From NCBI RefSeq assembly GCF_905220565.1, contig NC_059404.1:4492472-4556471 (forward strand): a stretch of 64,000 nt of DNA, written 5' to 3'. This document shows positions 48,408 through 61,562 of this stretch, piece after piece. The notes under the pieces were generated by a model. The model made no database searches, was not told the origin of the DNA, and worked only from the letters and a program-made list of their open reading frames with translations. Each line of letters opens with the position of its first letter. The stretch's first letter is position 1. Origin of the DNA: Melitaea cinxia. Lineage: Eukaryota; Arthropoda; Insecta; Lepidoptera; Nymphalidae. Made by a program: the position numbers and the translations under genes.

Positions 48408-48505
48408 CTCAGGTGTAAGCATCAATTGCACCCTCGAACTATAGGCGCCCTCGCTGCGCTCGTGCGTCTAAATATCTCGGGCTGCAATTGATGCCTTACA
48501 GCCCT
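48408..48505. mobile_element. Small foldback element with GC-rich core
   Basis: GTAAGCATCAATTGCA and TGCAATTGATGCCTTAC are inverted around a core CCTCGCTGCGCTCGTGCG. The hairpin could form over about 85 bp. No coding capacity. Confidence 0.6.
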
Positions 48506-48649
48506 TGGCTACTAATGTACTATTAATATTACAAAATTGAACTTAGTTTAGTACAAATACTATGGAAGAAGTTGGCAATTGACATTTATTTTTAATACAG
48601 AAATTTTCAATAAATAGGTATTTATACAACAAAAAGTAAATAAAATAAT

Positions 48650-49398
48650 TGTGTTTGCTCGCAAACGAAAAAAAACCGACTTCAATTACATCGACGAGTA
48701 GTACAATGTAGAATGGACGAAAAAATAGTCAAGTAACTGCGCGTTATCAAAGATTACTCAAAAAGTAGTTATCAGATCTCAATAAAATTTATATGTGACC
48801 ATATGACAAACATCAGCTTTCGATTAAATTAAAAATTATTAAAATCGGTACACCCAGTAAAAAGTTATTGCGGATTTTCAAGAAGTTCCCTCGATTTCTC
48901 TGGGATTCCATCATCAGATCCTGGTTTCCTTATTATGGTACCAAACTAGGGATATCTTCTTTCCAACAAAAAAAGAATTATCAAAATCGGTACACCCAGT
49001 AAAAAGTTATTGCGGATTTTCAAGAATTTCCATCAATTTCTCTGGGACCCCATCATCAGATCCTGGTTCCCTTATCATGGTACTAAACTTGGAATATCTC
49101 CTTTCCAACAAAAAAAGAATTATCAAAATCGGTACATCCAGTAGAAAGTTATGTGGTATAATACAACGTAGGTCGACGAAAAAAGCGTCAAGTAAAAACG
49201 CATTATTAGATATAGCTCGAAAAGTAGTTGTTAGATCTCAAATAAATTTAAATGGGACCGATTGGCACACACCACCTTTCGATTAAAAGAAAATTTGTCG
49301 AAATCGCTCCACCCGGTCAAAAGTTCTGATGTAACATACATTAAAAAAAAATACAGTCGAATTGAGAACCTCCTCCTTTTTTGGAAGTCGGTTAAAAA
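48650..49398. mobile_element. AACCGACTTC-family element, full copy
   Basis: Starts near AAAACCGACTTCAATTACA and ends TTGGAAGTCGGTTAAAAATA. Contains a duplicated inner block (GGTACACCCAGTAAAAAGTT twice), one more than the copy at 5650. Confidence 0.75.
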
Positions 49399-50067
49399 TA
49401 TTAAATTTTTATATCAATTCGTTAGAGAATTCTAAAGAATGTTGAGTCCTTCTAAAAATGACGCAGAATATCATAAGATAGGCCGATAACCTTCGCAAAT
49501 ACGTTTCTATAATTCCTTACATCGTTTAATAACTTCTATATAAAAACGGCCACGGACTTTTTGTTAGTAACAAGTTTGCTGTAGAAGTCTTATTATTAAT
49601 TATAACGTTTGCGCATGGATGAATACTAGTGGTTATTTTCTCACGACTCGTCTGTTGTCCGTGGACTACTAAGTGCTGGAAGGAATTTACACGAATAGCT
49701 CTATATGACTCTTTCGTTTCATGAAGGTGGGAAAAAGATGACAATAATGAAAGTGCTATTACACTCAATGATGTATACATCATTCAATATGACTTCTGTG
49801 TGCCCATACCAGCGAAATATATATTTGTTTGATATTCAATTATTCAGTATTGTATAAGAAGGAATAAAATGAAAAATACGGTTTCAAAATAAAGTGGTGA
49901 GAACGTAAAGATGACATAAGATAAAGTAGTTAAAAATGTTATTAAGCAATTTGTTCTTGCTTAACTGTGTTATTGTAATTATTAAGGTTTATCGTTAGTA
50001 AATAAAACAACGTCTTTATTAACACTGTTGCCATTATAGTTAAAAAAAATAATAATCATAATCATCA

Positions 50068-50395
50068 TCATTTCAGCCTATTGCAGTCCATTGCTGGACA
50101 TATACCTCCACAAGTTCGCGCCAAAAATGGCATGAACTCATGTGTGTTGCCCATAGTCACCACGCTGGGTAGGCGGGTTGGCGACCGCAGGGTTCGCTTT
50201 ATCGCACCGAAGATGCTGCTGCCCGTCTTCAGCCTGAGAATTTCAAAGCCAGCAGTTGGATGGTTATCCCGCCATCGGTTGGCTTTATAAGTTACAAGGT
50301 GGTAGTGGAACTGTGTTATCCCTTAGTCGCCTCTTACGACATCCACGGGAAGAGAGAAGGTGGCTATATTATTTAATGCCGTAGCCACACAGCTT
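50068..50395 (-). mobile_element. RTE-associated LINE/SINE 3' end, longer copy
   Basis: On minus it runs from GTGGCTACGGCATTAAATAA through CGTAAGAGGCGACTAAGGG, GCTGAAGACGGGCAGCAG and CCCGCCTACCCAGCGTGG to GGACTGCAATAGGCTGAAAT with a (GAT)n tail. The same element as at 58355. Confidence 0.75.
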
Positions 50396-50727
50396 ATATT
50401 ATATATAAAAATATTTGTTGGCCTATAAATTTGTAATTCTGACAATTATTAAAATATTGGATTTTGTATTGATATTACTCTTATTTTACGATTAGTCAGT
50501 CTTCATCTTTAGTATCTGTCTTGCAGGGTAGTTACCAAATAAATACTGTTATGATTTATGCTTCTTATAATTTTATGAGATTGTATTGATTGTAATTTTA
50601 TAAGATTTTAATGTTCTTACTGTAATTGTTATTTGTTAAAGTAACGGAAGAGCATAAAGATGGTGACGAAGACAGTTGCCATTCTGTAATCTAGTGGCGG
50701 TATTGTTGTCCTATAAATGTGATAATT

Positions 50728-51155
50728 GTGTTTACAGGCAAACGAAGAAAAACCGACTTCAATTATATCGACAAGTAATACAACGTACTCGTAGGTAGAC
50801 GAAAAAATAGTCAAGTAAATACGCATTATCAAAGATTACTCCAAAAGTTGTAATCAAATCTCGATGAAATTTACATGTGACCACATGATAAACATTGGCT
50901 TTCGATTAAATTAAAAATCATTAAAATCGGTGCACCCAGTAAAAAGTTATGCGGATTTTCGAGGGTTTCCCTCGATTTCTCTGGGATCCCATCATCAGAT
51001 CCTGGTTTTCTTATCATGGTACCAAACTAGAGATATCTCCTTTCCAACAAAAAAAGAATTATCAAAATCGGTTCATAAACGACGGAGTTATCCCCGAACA
51101 TACATTAAAAAAAACATATACGGTCGAATTGAGTAACCTCCTCCTTTTTTCTGAT
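50728..51155. mobile_element. AACCGACTTC-family element, deleted copy
   Basis: Left part to CATCATCAGATCCTGG is retained, the second half is shortened, ending GAATTGAGTAACCTCCTCC without the closing inverted repeat. Confidence 0.7.
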
Positions 51156-51539
51156 TTCTTCTCTGACATAATTGCTTCACAATCACGTAAATAATGTACG
51201 CATTTATTAAAATATAGGAGTAGATTAAAAAAAATATTATTAGATTTTAATAATTTGAATATGTTATTATTATAGTACACAGTAGTTTAATATTGTGTCT
51301 ATACACAATAATGTCATCAGTTGAAGTAACACTAATTAAGTTGCTAAATTAATTTTCGGAACAATATATCTGAACTAAATATGAATAAAAAAATATTCTG
51401 TAGTGGAATGTTGTAGAATAGCATTGAATGCTCTTGAGGTTTTGAGCGCTACGTGCCATCATACTCATAAGATTGAAATTAAATAAGTTAAAAATATAGA
51501 AGCCTGTATCTCGACCTCACTCCCACTCTCAGAACAACG

Positions 51540-51895
51540 GTACTCACGTCGCGGCTGGCGCAAGTGGCGGACTTACGTTCTTAGGTCTCTGCCCTCACAC
51601 GCTCAACTGCGCGCGCGCTTCGACATTCCGCACTGCTATTTTCAAACCATAATTTTGTGTTCAAGTGACATAAACAATTGTAAACAGTGCTATTTGAAAT
51701 ACACGCGCGACTTTGTTGATATCGATTATATAGTGAAATAATTTGTGATAATAATAATACGTGAAATGTTGCGGATTTTTCTTCAAAGTTCGTACGTAGT
51801 GGCTTAAGTGCTTCAACGAAGTGTTTGTGGATACCAAAAGCTTTGCCAGTCGGATGTTCGGAGCGTCAAAGGCAAGTTAAAATATTTTACCTTTT
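51540..51895 (+). promoter_or_regulatory. Possible promoter and non-coding first exon
   Basis: A GC-richer island (GCGCGCGCGCTTCGACATTC and nearby) in AT-rich DNA is followed by leader-like sequence to GTCAAAG|GCAAGT, which could be a GC-AG donor. No reading frame; the gene body would lie further right, beyond recognised features. Weak evidence. Confidence 0.2.
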
Positions 51896-52560
51896 TAGTG
51901 CGCTCTTATCTATATGAATAAATGTTAAGACGGACTGATGCAGAGCTGCTTCGCGGAGTATATTTGTTTTAATTTAAAGCTGGTTGAGATATGTAGTTGA
52001 ATTATATACAATTTACTTTAAATAATTATATATACATCTTGAATTTTGAATTTTTTTACTTTCTTATAATAATGCTATTACTGTACCTATTCTGGTTACA
52101 TAATCTATTTTATTTGTTTAGTTGCTAGGTATTTATACTTTTTATGACTGATGTATAGAACATAAAGGTTGACTGTAAAAGATAATTCTTTTAGCGATGA
52201 GATTTTTACATCTTTTAATGTAACTATTATTTTTTGGTGGTTTCTCCTAATAATGTACAAGTAAAAAGTATTATTATTTTTGTAGTATAACATACAGTAG
52301 TACATACAATATGACAGTACTTACATGGTTTTAATAAAAAAATAAAATATCACAACTCATTTTATCTTTGTACGTATTCTGAATTTTTTAGGATTCTTAT
52401 TGGGTTATATTTAGAAACTATGAATAACTAGTATCCATACCTATAGGATAGAAGAAAGTTACGCGAATGCGAAAATCGTCGTAAATTTATTAAAAATATT
52501 TTAATAAATCTTTGGAAAAAATCTCGTTACTATGAGCAGAAGATGAGCTTATCGTTAGAT
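51896..52560. other. AT-rich spacer
   Basis: No gene or repeat recognised. Confidence 0.5.
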
Positions 52561-52689
52561 TAAATATATTATACGAGTAAATCGGCCATCTCAAGATAAA
52601 TGATTACCTCTGTCTATGGACATCGCTCTGTAGCAAGTATTAATGGCTAATCATTTACCAATGCGTTTCTAACGGGATAGAAGTTGATT

Positions 52690-53648
52690 TGTCCCTTGGG
52701 TCCGTAATTACGCTGTGTCAGATTCTTTTCTTTGTGAACTTGATAATGGATAGTAAGCTAAAATTCAAGGAAAATGTTGATACCGTGGTTAACCAGGCTT
52801 CCAGAATGCTAGGCTTCCTTAAAAGGAATACAAAAGGATTTCTAGACCAAGAAACAAAAATAATTTTGTTTAACTCACTAGTGCGAAGCAGGCTTGAATT
52901 TGCGTCTGTGGTCTGGAACCCACAATATACAACTCACTCACAGCGTATTGAAAGCATTCAAAGATCTTTTACGAGGCACATGGCATTTCACAGTTCTGGT
53001 ATATACCATAAAGACACTTATGATCTGCGGCTAAAACAATTTGGCATGGCATCACTTTATAACCGCGGAATTCTGCTCGACATTATCTTCCTTAAAAAGA
53101 TCTTGTTAGGTTATATAGATTGCGCGGACTTACTTAAACACATAAAGCTGAGCGTCCCCCAAAAATATCCACGACATCGCATCACTAGGCTACTATACGT
53201 TCCTGCATGTAGGACTAACATTCTCAAAGGTGCTCCAATACCGCGATTATGTTCTGAGTACAACCGACTCACCGCGTCAATATCAGATATAGATATTTTT
53301 AATGATTCAGTCTCCACCATTCGAAAAAAACTTATTGCACATTTCTGTTCATTACCCTCTGCATAACCTGCATACTTGTTAAGTTTATTGTTATAGTTTT
53401 TATTTTACATTATATTTCTGAATTTTTCCCTATATTACCTACTGTACGAGAGTATGTAACTTGAACTCACATCAATTTTTTTGGATTTTTTTCCCATTTT
53501 TGATTGTATAAAGATCAAATTTAATTAAGATGTACATACCTATAGCTGGCGTGCATACTATCTTAATATCGTGGAGTATACGAGTAGATCATTGTATTGT
53601 AATGTTTGTAATGCTGTTGATGTGTCTGTAAATAAATAAATAAATAAA
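52690..53648 (+). pseudogene. LINE reverse-transcriptase C-terminal fragment
   Basis: A 225-codon open frame with DSKLKFKENVDTVVNQASRM, LGFLKRNTKGFLDQETKIIL, RSRLEFASVVWNPQYTTHSQ and FTRHMAFHSSG is the connection/C-terminal region of jockey-like LINE polyproteins, ending at 53366. The catalytic palm is absent (5' truncation, with IMDSKLKF joining unrelated sequence). A 3' UTR with AATAAATAAATAAATAAAC follows at about 53630-53648. Confidence 0.8.
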
Positions 53649-53649
53649 C

Positions 53650-54735
53650 TTCCTTTTCAAGCAAAGATATTTCTAAATGACACTTAAAATAACGCATATG
53701 AGCTATGACAAAAAAAACTAAATAATTATCTTTCAGTAACATAATTTTAACTTCGCCTAAATGGAAGAAATCAACATAATGGACAACAATTATAAATTTA
53801 AAAATACAAATACACGCAGAAATGTAGTAGTCAAGGCTCTTACAACAATAAAGTTGAACTTTTGTTCATTTTTTCCGAATGTAATTAGTTTTAATCTTCA
53901 AAGTGTTTGTACTGCGATATTTAATTAAATTCCTGATTAATTTTAATAACAATGAAAATCTTTTCCTGTTATTTAAAAACATTTCTTTGTCTCTTGTTTA
54001 TATATATTTTTTTATTTTTAAGTACGCAAAATCATATCGTAATTTCAAATTATAGTAGTACGTCCATTTTATTATTAATATCGTATATGTATTATCAAGA
54101 CAACTAGGTATCTAATAAAATTATAACGGGCCGATGCCTATTTTGAGAGACATTTTTTTACACACAAAGAATTGGTACGTATAAAGAACGAATACACAGA
54201 CACTGGTACGAACTAGTATAAATAAAAAAAGATAAATAAAAAATATGCAGCGTGCATTTTAAATGAATCCAACTCCTAAAAACACTTCAAAATAGCAGAC
54301 TAGCAAACATGTAACTGTACCAGACTATTTACAAATTGCATCACAGCTATTTGAACGTGGCCTACTGAGTTAAGGAAACAACACAACACCGACGCCTGTT
54401 GTGTTGTTAGATACTCACCGAATAGAAAGGAAAATGAGTACTATTTGTGTAAATTAAGAATTTCTACACAGCATTTAGTTTAGAGTTTATAATAATTTAT
54501 CATTTTTGTAAAATGAAAAAGTTTGATTTGAAGTAAAACACTTTTTTTTTTTGTTTCAAATGTAGATTTTTGTGATTCAACGCAGTCTAATATTTTTTCT
54601 AACGCCTTAGGTTTCATTCTTAAAATAATTAAAAGTAGATAACAGTTTTCATTCGTATTTCTAGTTACACTCGATATATAATGTGCATAATATAACAATT
54701 GTCACTAACGTTACCTTATATTTCCTCCCTTTTTT
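53650..54735. other. AT-rich spacer
   Basis: No gene recognised; 60-70-codon open frames here have no family features. Confidence 0.5.
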
Positions 54736-54739
54736 TCTT

Positions 54740-54893
54740 CTTAATGTGAATTTTACTAATACTCGATTTTGCACACCTACAAACTACTCTTGTACGTCCT
54801 AGGGTTGGCTGGTAGAGAATGTTTTTGCAGTAAGCCCGCCTTTTGTACAATTTTTTAATGTATTGTGCAATAAAGTATTAATAAATAAATATA
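54740..54893 (+). mobile_element. LINE 3'-end fragment
   Basis: GGTTGGCTGGTAGAGAATGT to GTGCAATAAAGTATTAATAA; same family as 6450-6595. Directly after it, 54905-55010 (GTATCCGAAACGTCGGGCAT) is another dispersed LINE tail-like repeat. Confidence 0.7.
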
Positions 54894-55081
54894 TTGTTTT
54901 CTAAGGTCCTCCCCTCCTCCCGAGACCATGGTTGCTGTAAAGTATCCGAAACGTCGGGCATCTAAAAAACTTAATAAACCGAGATAAAATCCGAAAAAGT
55001 TGTTTCATTGTACAGTCGATATGATATAGGTATAAATAAAATAAAAATTGAATACAAATAAATAATTAAAAACAACAACCG

Positions 55082-55316
55082 TGCTAATGTAATGGTGCGA
55101 GTATAGTCGCCTAAAACACCGACGGTTTGTGGGTTCGATTCCCGCTCGGGATAGATATTTATATTTGTACAAATATTTCTTTGCGGTTTGGATGTCTATC
55201 CTTGTGGGTCCCCCCACCGTGCCTTGGAGAGCGCGTTAAGCTGTCGGTCCTGGTTGTTATCATAAATACCTGATAGCAGTCGTTACTGTTACTAGGAAAT
55301 ATATCCGCCAACCTTA
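55082..55316 (+). mobile_element. tRNA-derived SINE
   Basis: A box region TAATGGTGCGAGTATAGTCG, B box GGGTTCGATTCCCGCTCGGG, then the body CCCCACCGTGCCTTGGAGAG and TATATCCGCCAACC. The 3' tail present in other copies is missing. Confidence 0.85.
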
Positions 55317-55721
55317 AAATACAAAAACGTATACAAAAAGATACTTATTTTGAATGCGATGATATACAATACTACAGTGTAGTTTGGATGAACATTTCTC
55401 TATCGTGAAGTAATAATTTAAGTTACACATTAATAGCTAAAAAATATTAATCAGTAAGGACAACAAGTGGAGATAAGTGATTATAGACATACTTGCATAC
55501 TAAAGTAATTACAGACATTTTTGACATTAATAAAATTCTATCGCTGATTAACATTGGTGAAAGTTTTGATTTTAGATGTAACGCATTGGATACGTTTATA
55601 ATCTTATCTCAATAATTTTCTGACAACTAATACTTATTTTTAAATTCTATTTATTAAAAGTAATAGCAAATGGTGTGTATAGTTTGAATAAAGTCATAGA
55701 ACATTTTAAATATGGCAATAA

Positions 55722-55922
55722 CCGTTGGAGTTGATGGGTCCTAGAGTGGAGACCGCGTCTTGGCAAACGCAGTGTGGGACGTCCTTCGGCCCGTTGGACT
55801 GACGATCTACGTAAGATTGCCGGTGTAGGCTGGATGAGGATTGCGGAAGACCGGGATGTCTGGCGCGAATTTGGGGAGGCCTATGTCCAGCAGTGGACTG
55901 CGATAGGTTGAAGTGATGAATT
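55722..55922 (+). mobile_element. RTE LINE 3' end, copy 2
   Basis: ACCGCGTCTTGGCAAACGCA, GACGATCTACGTAAGATTGC and GGAGGCCTATGTCCAGCAGT match the coding tail at 14990-15150. The frame would end as in the copy at 14735 but lacks everything upstream. Confidence 0.8.
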
Positions 55923-57100
55923 ACTAATAATTATTTAAAAAATTATGTTTTTGATTATTGTACTGCTATATCTTTTTTCGTTGATGTTTTTTTTTTAATT
56001 TATTAACCTAAAATTTTTTTGTTGACCTAGGGGAAATCCCTTATAGACCCCATTTTACACAAACCTTCTCCTGATGATAACAAACACACCAAAAAAGTAC
56101 CCGATTTGGTGCACTCCTTCGGAAGTTCTACGCTTACATAAAATTTTCTGCGATTTATTTTTATAAACACTTAAAATACAATAATATCACACTAGACTAT
56201 TCAAAATCAGTACCGAAGATTATTGAGAGAATCTTATTTTAGTCGTTGATTTCTCCAAGTTACCGTTACATAAGCTGACGTTTGTTAGCATGATATTACT
56301 ATCATAATTTAGAGATTATGAGAAACAAATAAACATCTGTTTTATTGCCTAATACCATAATTACCTTACCTTAATTTTGCTAAGCTTAATCTCAATGTAA
56401 AAAATAACCTTTATACAACTTACGTTTGGCTGTATAAGTACTTTATTTTGATACTTATAGAAATTTGAAAAAATCAATAAAAATATATGTGTATATTATG
56501 TCAATAAATAGTAAAAAGACAAGAAAAGCAATTATAAATTAAATTTCGTTTTCTAATTATATAATATACAAATAATTACGAGTTAGATATAAGTAACAAA
56601 AACCGTAGGAAATCAATCGTCGTTTTTATTTTAAAAGTAAAGTTACAGCATCGTTTCGTCACAATCGTTACGTATTTACAAAGCAATGAGGCTGAATACT
56701 ATCCGTAAAATGATAATCTTAAATAATATTGAATAAAAATGCATTATATTCTTTATACATCTTTTTTAATCAGCTTCGAAAATGAGGAAGTTCTCAATTC
56801 AACAGCCATGTAAGCCAATCAATTGAAACGATTGAAGTTTTATTTTGAATTTTACAGAGGGAATGGAATTGGATAATTCCTTTTATGTTAGAAAGCTGGT
56901 GCTTCTCATGTGGGCTCATTGAAATTAGAGGGAGAGTTGTTGAGTAGTTTTTGAGTATTCCTAAATAATGCGTTTGTAATTGATTTCGACTATGTTGAAG
57001 ATGTTCTTATTTTATTATGTGTCGATATAAATCGAAGTAGTTTATTTTTGTTTGAAAACAAACAGAATTATTTGATTATGTATGGATACGGTTTACTCTC
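55923..57100. other. AT-rich spacer
   Basis: No gene or known repeat recognised. Confidence 0.5.
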
Positions 57101-57384
57101 ACTGAGATAGGGCACAGCAGGAATTTCCTGCTCAAAATATGAAGCAGCCCGACTGGGGTAGTACCTCGATCTTACGGAAGATCACAGCGAAATAATACTG
57201 TTTTCAAGCAGTATTGTGTTCCTGTTGGTGAGTAAGGTGACCAGAGCTCCTGGGGGGATTGGGGATTGGTTCGGCAACGCGCTTGCGATGCTTCTGGTGT
57301 TGCAGGTGTCTATAAGCTACGGTAATCGCTTACCATCAGGTGAGCCGTACGCTTGTTTGCCGACCTAGTGACATAAAAAAAAAA
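57101..57384 (+). mobile_element. SINE-like element (GGGCACAGCAGG family), best copy
   Basis: Runs from ACTGAGATAGGGCACAGCAG through TGTTCCTGTTGGTGAGTAAG to CGCTTGTTTGCCGACCTAGT and an A tail. Confidence 0.85.
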
Positions 57385-58354
57385 CTATTTAATAATAAAA
57401 AAAAAAAACAACTTTGATTTAATAATCTTATATAATAAACATTTCAACTATATATTAAACATTACAACATAACGATAAAAATATGTAAATTCGTTTTAAA
57501 AATATAAGTGTACAGAAAAATTTTTAAGTATGTTGTGCTGAACTTGACTTTTTAATGTTTGAAACTCACGATTAAGGAATTCGTGTCGTAATAAATGTAC
57601 ATTTGACATTTAAAATGATTCTCATCTGATAATATCTGAAAGTATGAACTAGGTTTATATACAACGATATACTTAGAGTGCCACTATATACAGTGTGTTT
57701 AATTAATTTAATTTTTTTTAAACTATTTAAACCCATTTTATTTTTATAGCACATAGAAATATCATGACTAATCTCAAATATCTAGTTCGGATAAATTTTA
57801 TAGATGCCTAAAATGTTGGTTAGAACTGGTAAATTTCTTCGTTGAATTAAAATTCACATTTTCGGAATAAAAATGGACTATTCCTCTTGATATCGGTGTA
57901 GGCAAAGTGCCATAGAGTTGTCTTTTAATTTTTTAGCGCTTCTATTTTAAGGTTAAAGTTAAGAGGTTTCATGCAATTTAAAATATTATAACTCATATTT
58001 GTTTCTTGTATTATGGTAATATGTAATTTTTTGTGTATTTTTGACTTCGTCAAACCAACTATTGGATTTACAGCAAAATTTTAATCAACATACAATGGTA
58101 CAAATTTCAATTAATAACTGATAATTGGTTAATACATTATTCAAGACGTTATTTGTTTTAAACCCTACAATTTAACGAGGATACATTAATTTATTAATGA
58201 TTCAATAATAACTATTCATTTTCAATACTGTAATTGCTTTTAAATAAATTAGTAGGTTTAATTTTTAAGTACCTATTTCAGACTGAAATTTATTATTTTC
58301 ATCTTATAATGTCATACTTTTTTGAAATTGCTTCTTTTAATAGAAACCTTGGAA

Positions 58355-58573
58355 CTTGGGAAGCCGACCGGTGGCGGGATAACCATCCAACTGCTGTCTT
58401 TGAAATACACAGGCCGAAGACGGGCAGCAGCGTCTTCGGTGCGACAAAGCCAGTACTGCGGTCACCAACCCGCCTGCCCAGCGTGGTGACCATGGGCAAA
58501 ACACATGAGTTCACGTTATTTTTGGCGTAAACTTGTGGAGGCCTATGTCCAGCAGTGGACTGTATAGGCTGTA

Positions 58574-58646
<73 letters not shown>
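58355..58646 (+). mobile_element. RTE-associated LINE/SINE 3' end with (ATG)n tail
   Basis: GGTGGCGGGATAACCATCCA, AGGCCGAAGACGGGCAGCAG, CCTGCCCAGCGTGGTGACC and GGAGGCCTATGTCCAGCAGT, then TAATGATGATG repeats to 58646. Both open frames across it (one poly-Ser) are spurious. Confidence 0.85.
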
Positions 58647-58647
<1 letters not shown>

Positions 58648-60067
58648 TAGAAACCTGATTGATTTTGTAACATAATTAAGCACATTGTTTATTAAGGTAG
58701 CATTAAGCAATTTTTTTTAATTTTTGATATTACTTAAAGAACAATGTAATGTACTAAAATAAAAGCAAGCACGATAAACAAAGGTGTTTACCATTCTTAC
58801 TTTTGGTACAGAAGAACAGATAAATAAGATTTCAAACGAATAATAAATTGCTCCAATAATATAGGATTACAAAAATTACTTTTCTATTTGTTACGAAGTA
58901 TTCAATCTTCACAGATTATCTCGTACATACGTTGTTAAGCAAACCATTGTTGTAATTCAACCATAACGAAGATTTCGTTGTTGTATTCAAACGTCTATAG
59001 ATTTTATTTAATATTATTCAAACTTAGTTACAGTACACTTTGTCACACACATTTTCACTTGAAAGCGAGTAAAAGTGTAATGTGATAAGTTTTCTTGGAC
59101 GAAAGTTTGAAATATTACGCCTGTGACACCTGTATACGTGAGTACACGTAATATAATATTGTTATTACATGATTTTCTTTTAAACGTATGTAAATTCATT
59201 TGCTTTATAGGCTATTGCTTGTATGCTGATTTCTAAGTCGATAAGTCACTTCTTCTTTATTATTATTTTTCTTATTGACTCATATTTTAGAGATTAATAT
59301 AGTCATACTTTAGAAAAGTCTACCAGCCCACATAATTAATTTAAGTATTAAAATATGCTTACGCAGAACTGTAATTATGAAAAGTATTACTTTTGCGTTA
59401 CATTATTTTTTAACAAACTTATACACTTTATCATTATGTCAAATTGTTTTTTCTTTAAGTATGTATGTAAGACGCTTTGAAAAATATCTGTTTTGTATAT
59501 TTAAAAATTACAAAAATACTAAAATACATATTAGATGTTGTAGTTAATTTCGTTAAAAAATTAATTAAAGTATTTGTAATTTAAACCAAATACCTCACGG
59601 TTAAACTGGGATAAAAATATAATCACTCTATTTTCTAATTTATGAGAGCATGACTTCGGCGCGTACGCCAAACTATTTTCAACTCATTCATGTAGCTGAT
59701 TTCTATTCGATAAGGTGTATTTATTCGATTTTTTATTTGTGGGTGATTATTATTTTAATTTAAATATTTGTGCACTGCAGGGAGTCTCTATATTTTATCT
59801 AGTTTTTACAAAATATTAATAAAGTAATCTAATTACAAAATAAAAATATATTACTGATGACAATATGATATTAATAAACAATATTTTGTGACTGCTACTC
59901 GTATAAAGTTGCATAGATATTTTGTTTGTCAATTATTTCCATTTTAATTTTTGTTGCCTGGACCTGTTTATCAAGGTAGGTCATTTGAAGAACGTTTGAC
60001 TATAAATCATCAATATAATCTTACTTCTTAAATTTATTTTAAATTATTCGTTTAGATGAATAATAAA
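58647..60067. other. AT-rich spacer
   Basis: No gene or known repeat recognised. Confidence 0.5.
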
Positions 60068-60225
60068 TAAGAACCTCTGGCCCGCTGGACCGATGATCTA
60101 CGTAAGACTGCCGGTGTAGGCTGGGGATGAGGATTGCGGAAAACCGGGATGTCTGGCGCGAACGTGAGGAGGCCTATGTATAGCGGTGGACTGCAATAGG
60201 CTGAACTGACTGACAGATGAATAAT
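60068..60225 (+). mobile_element. RTE LINE 3' end, copy 3
   Basis: TGGACCGATGATCTACGTAA to GGACTGCAATAGGCTGAACT; shorter than the copies at 14735 and 55722. Confidence 0.75.
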
Positions 60226-60324
60226 AAAATGAAGAATTACAATATTTTTCAAGAAAAATAAAATGCAGTAATTTCATCACTTATATTTTTGGAATACTAG
60301 CTGCCCCGAAATTTGTACCGCCAT

Positions 60325-60619
60325 ATTTTTTTTTTATGTTACTAGGTAGGCAAACAAGCGCACGGATCACCTGATGGTAAGCGATTACCGTAGCTTGTAG
60401 ACGCCTGCAACACCAGAAGCATCGCAAGCACGTTACTGACCCAATCTCCAATCCCCCCAGGAGCTCTGGTCACCTTACTCACCAACAGGAACACAATACT
60501 GCTTGAAAACAGTATTATTTTGCTGTGATCTTCTGTAAGGTCGAGGTACTGTCCCACTACCCCAGTCGGGCTTCTCCAGATTTTAAGCAGGAAATTCCTG
60601 CTGTGCCCTACCTCAGTTA
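60325..60619 (-). mobile_element. SINE-like element (GGGCACAGCAGG family), inverted
   Basis: Minus orientation: begins at about 60619 (ACTGAGGTAGGGCACAGCAG) and ends with an A tail at about 60330. An overlapping open frame is spurious. 60620-61220 beyond it is AT-rich without genes. Confidence 0.85.
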
Positions 60620-61222
60620 AAATTTTTCCATATATTTCATCGTGAATTTTTAGCGCATGTTTTTGAAAGTTAATAAGAGGTGTACATACACTTCGGCGAT
60701 TTATTTTTATACAAACACATATGTTAAGATACAGGTAAAGACAGGTTGAAACAGTATTAGACAATCTCAAGGTTTATGTTTCTAAAAACATTTTGTAAAA
60801 GGTATTAAAGTGTATTCTGCTTGTCTGACACGGTCTATTATGTCAGTAATTATAATCGATTTCAATTGGAAATTTAACACAGTTGTACAACTCGTTTTAC
60901 TGTATAATAATAGTAAAAAATAATAAAGTGTAATCGAGGTGAACCTTTATATTATTTAGAATTTCGATGTTCTCTAAAACTGTTCGTTATTAAAAAAAAT
61001 ATTTCGTAGTAAATCTTTCAGTGCATTTAGGAATTGTCGAATTTCCTAGTTAAACTGTTCAATCGTTTTAATTAAATCTAATTGAAGTTACTATGAATAT
61101 TTCAAATAAAAATTCTTTAACATGGGATTAGAAATATTAACTTTAGTTTTTGCTAAGACAATTTTTTTTCTTTCAATAATTACATTGTTTACTGTTAATT
61201 AATTTTGAAATAGGTTAACCTA

Positions 61223-61562
61223 AATATCCGACTACTGGGTATAGAACTCTTTCCCCATGTAGGAGGAGGATCAGAGCTTAATTCACAACGCTGCTCCACT
61301 GCGGGGTGGCGGATATATTCCGTACTATGAGTAACGATTGCTATCAGGTGTATACCTATATGTGATAATAACAGGTAATATATGTGATAACAACAGGGAC
61401 AAACCGGTTAACGTGCTCTTCGAGGCACGGTGGGAAAACCCACAATGACAAACAACTAGACAACCACACCGAGAGGGAAACGAACCCACGACCGTCGGTG
61501 TTTAGGTGCTGTCGACACGGCACACGCATCATTACACCAGAGCGATCGTCAATTGAGCTATC
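61223..61562 (-). mobile_element. tRNA-derived SINE, full length, inverted
   Basis: On minus: GTGTAATGATGCGTGTGCCG, GGTCGTGGGTTCGTTTCCCT (B box), CCCACCGTGCCTCGAAGAGC, GGAATATATCCGCCACCCCG, GGAGCAGCGTTGTGAATTAA and ACCCAGTAGTCGGATATTT. It links the tRNA head and the GGAGCAGCG tail in one element, so the fragments at 6654 and 55082 belong to one family. Confidence 0.85.

Noticed and set aside
49526..49783. 85-codon minus-strand frame
   Set aside because: No family features; the adjacent sequence is unremarkable.
58299..58685. 128-codon frame with a poly-Ser run
   Set aside because: The serines come from the (ATG)n tail of a LINE read on the other strand.
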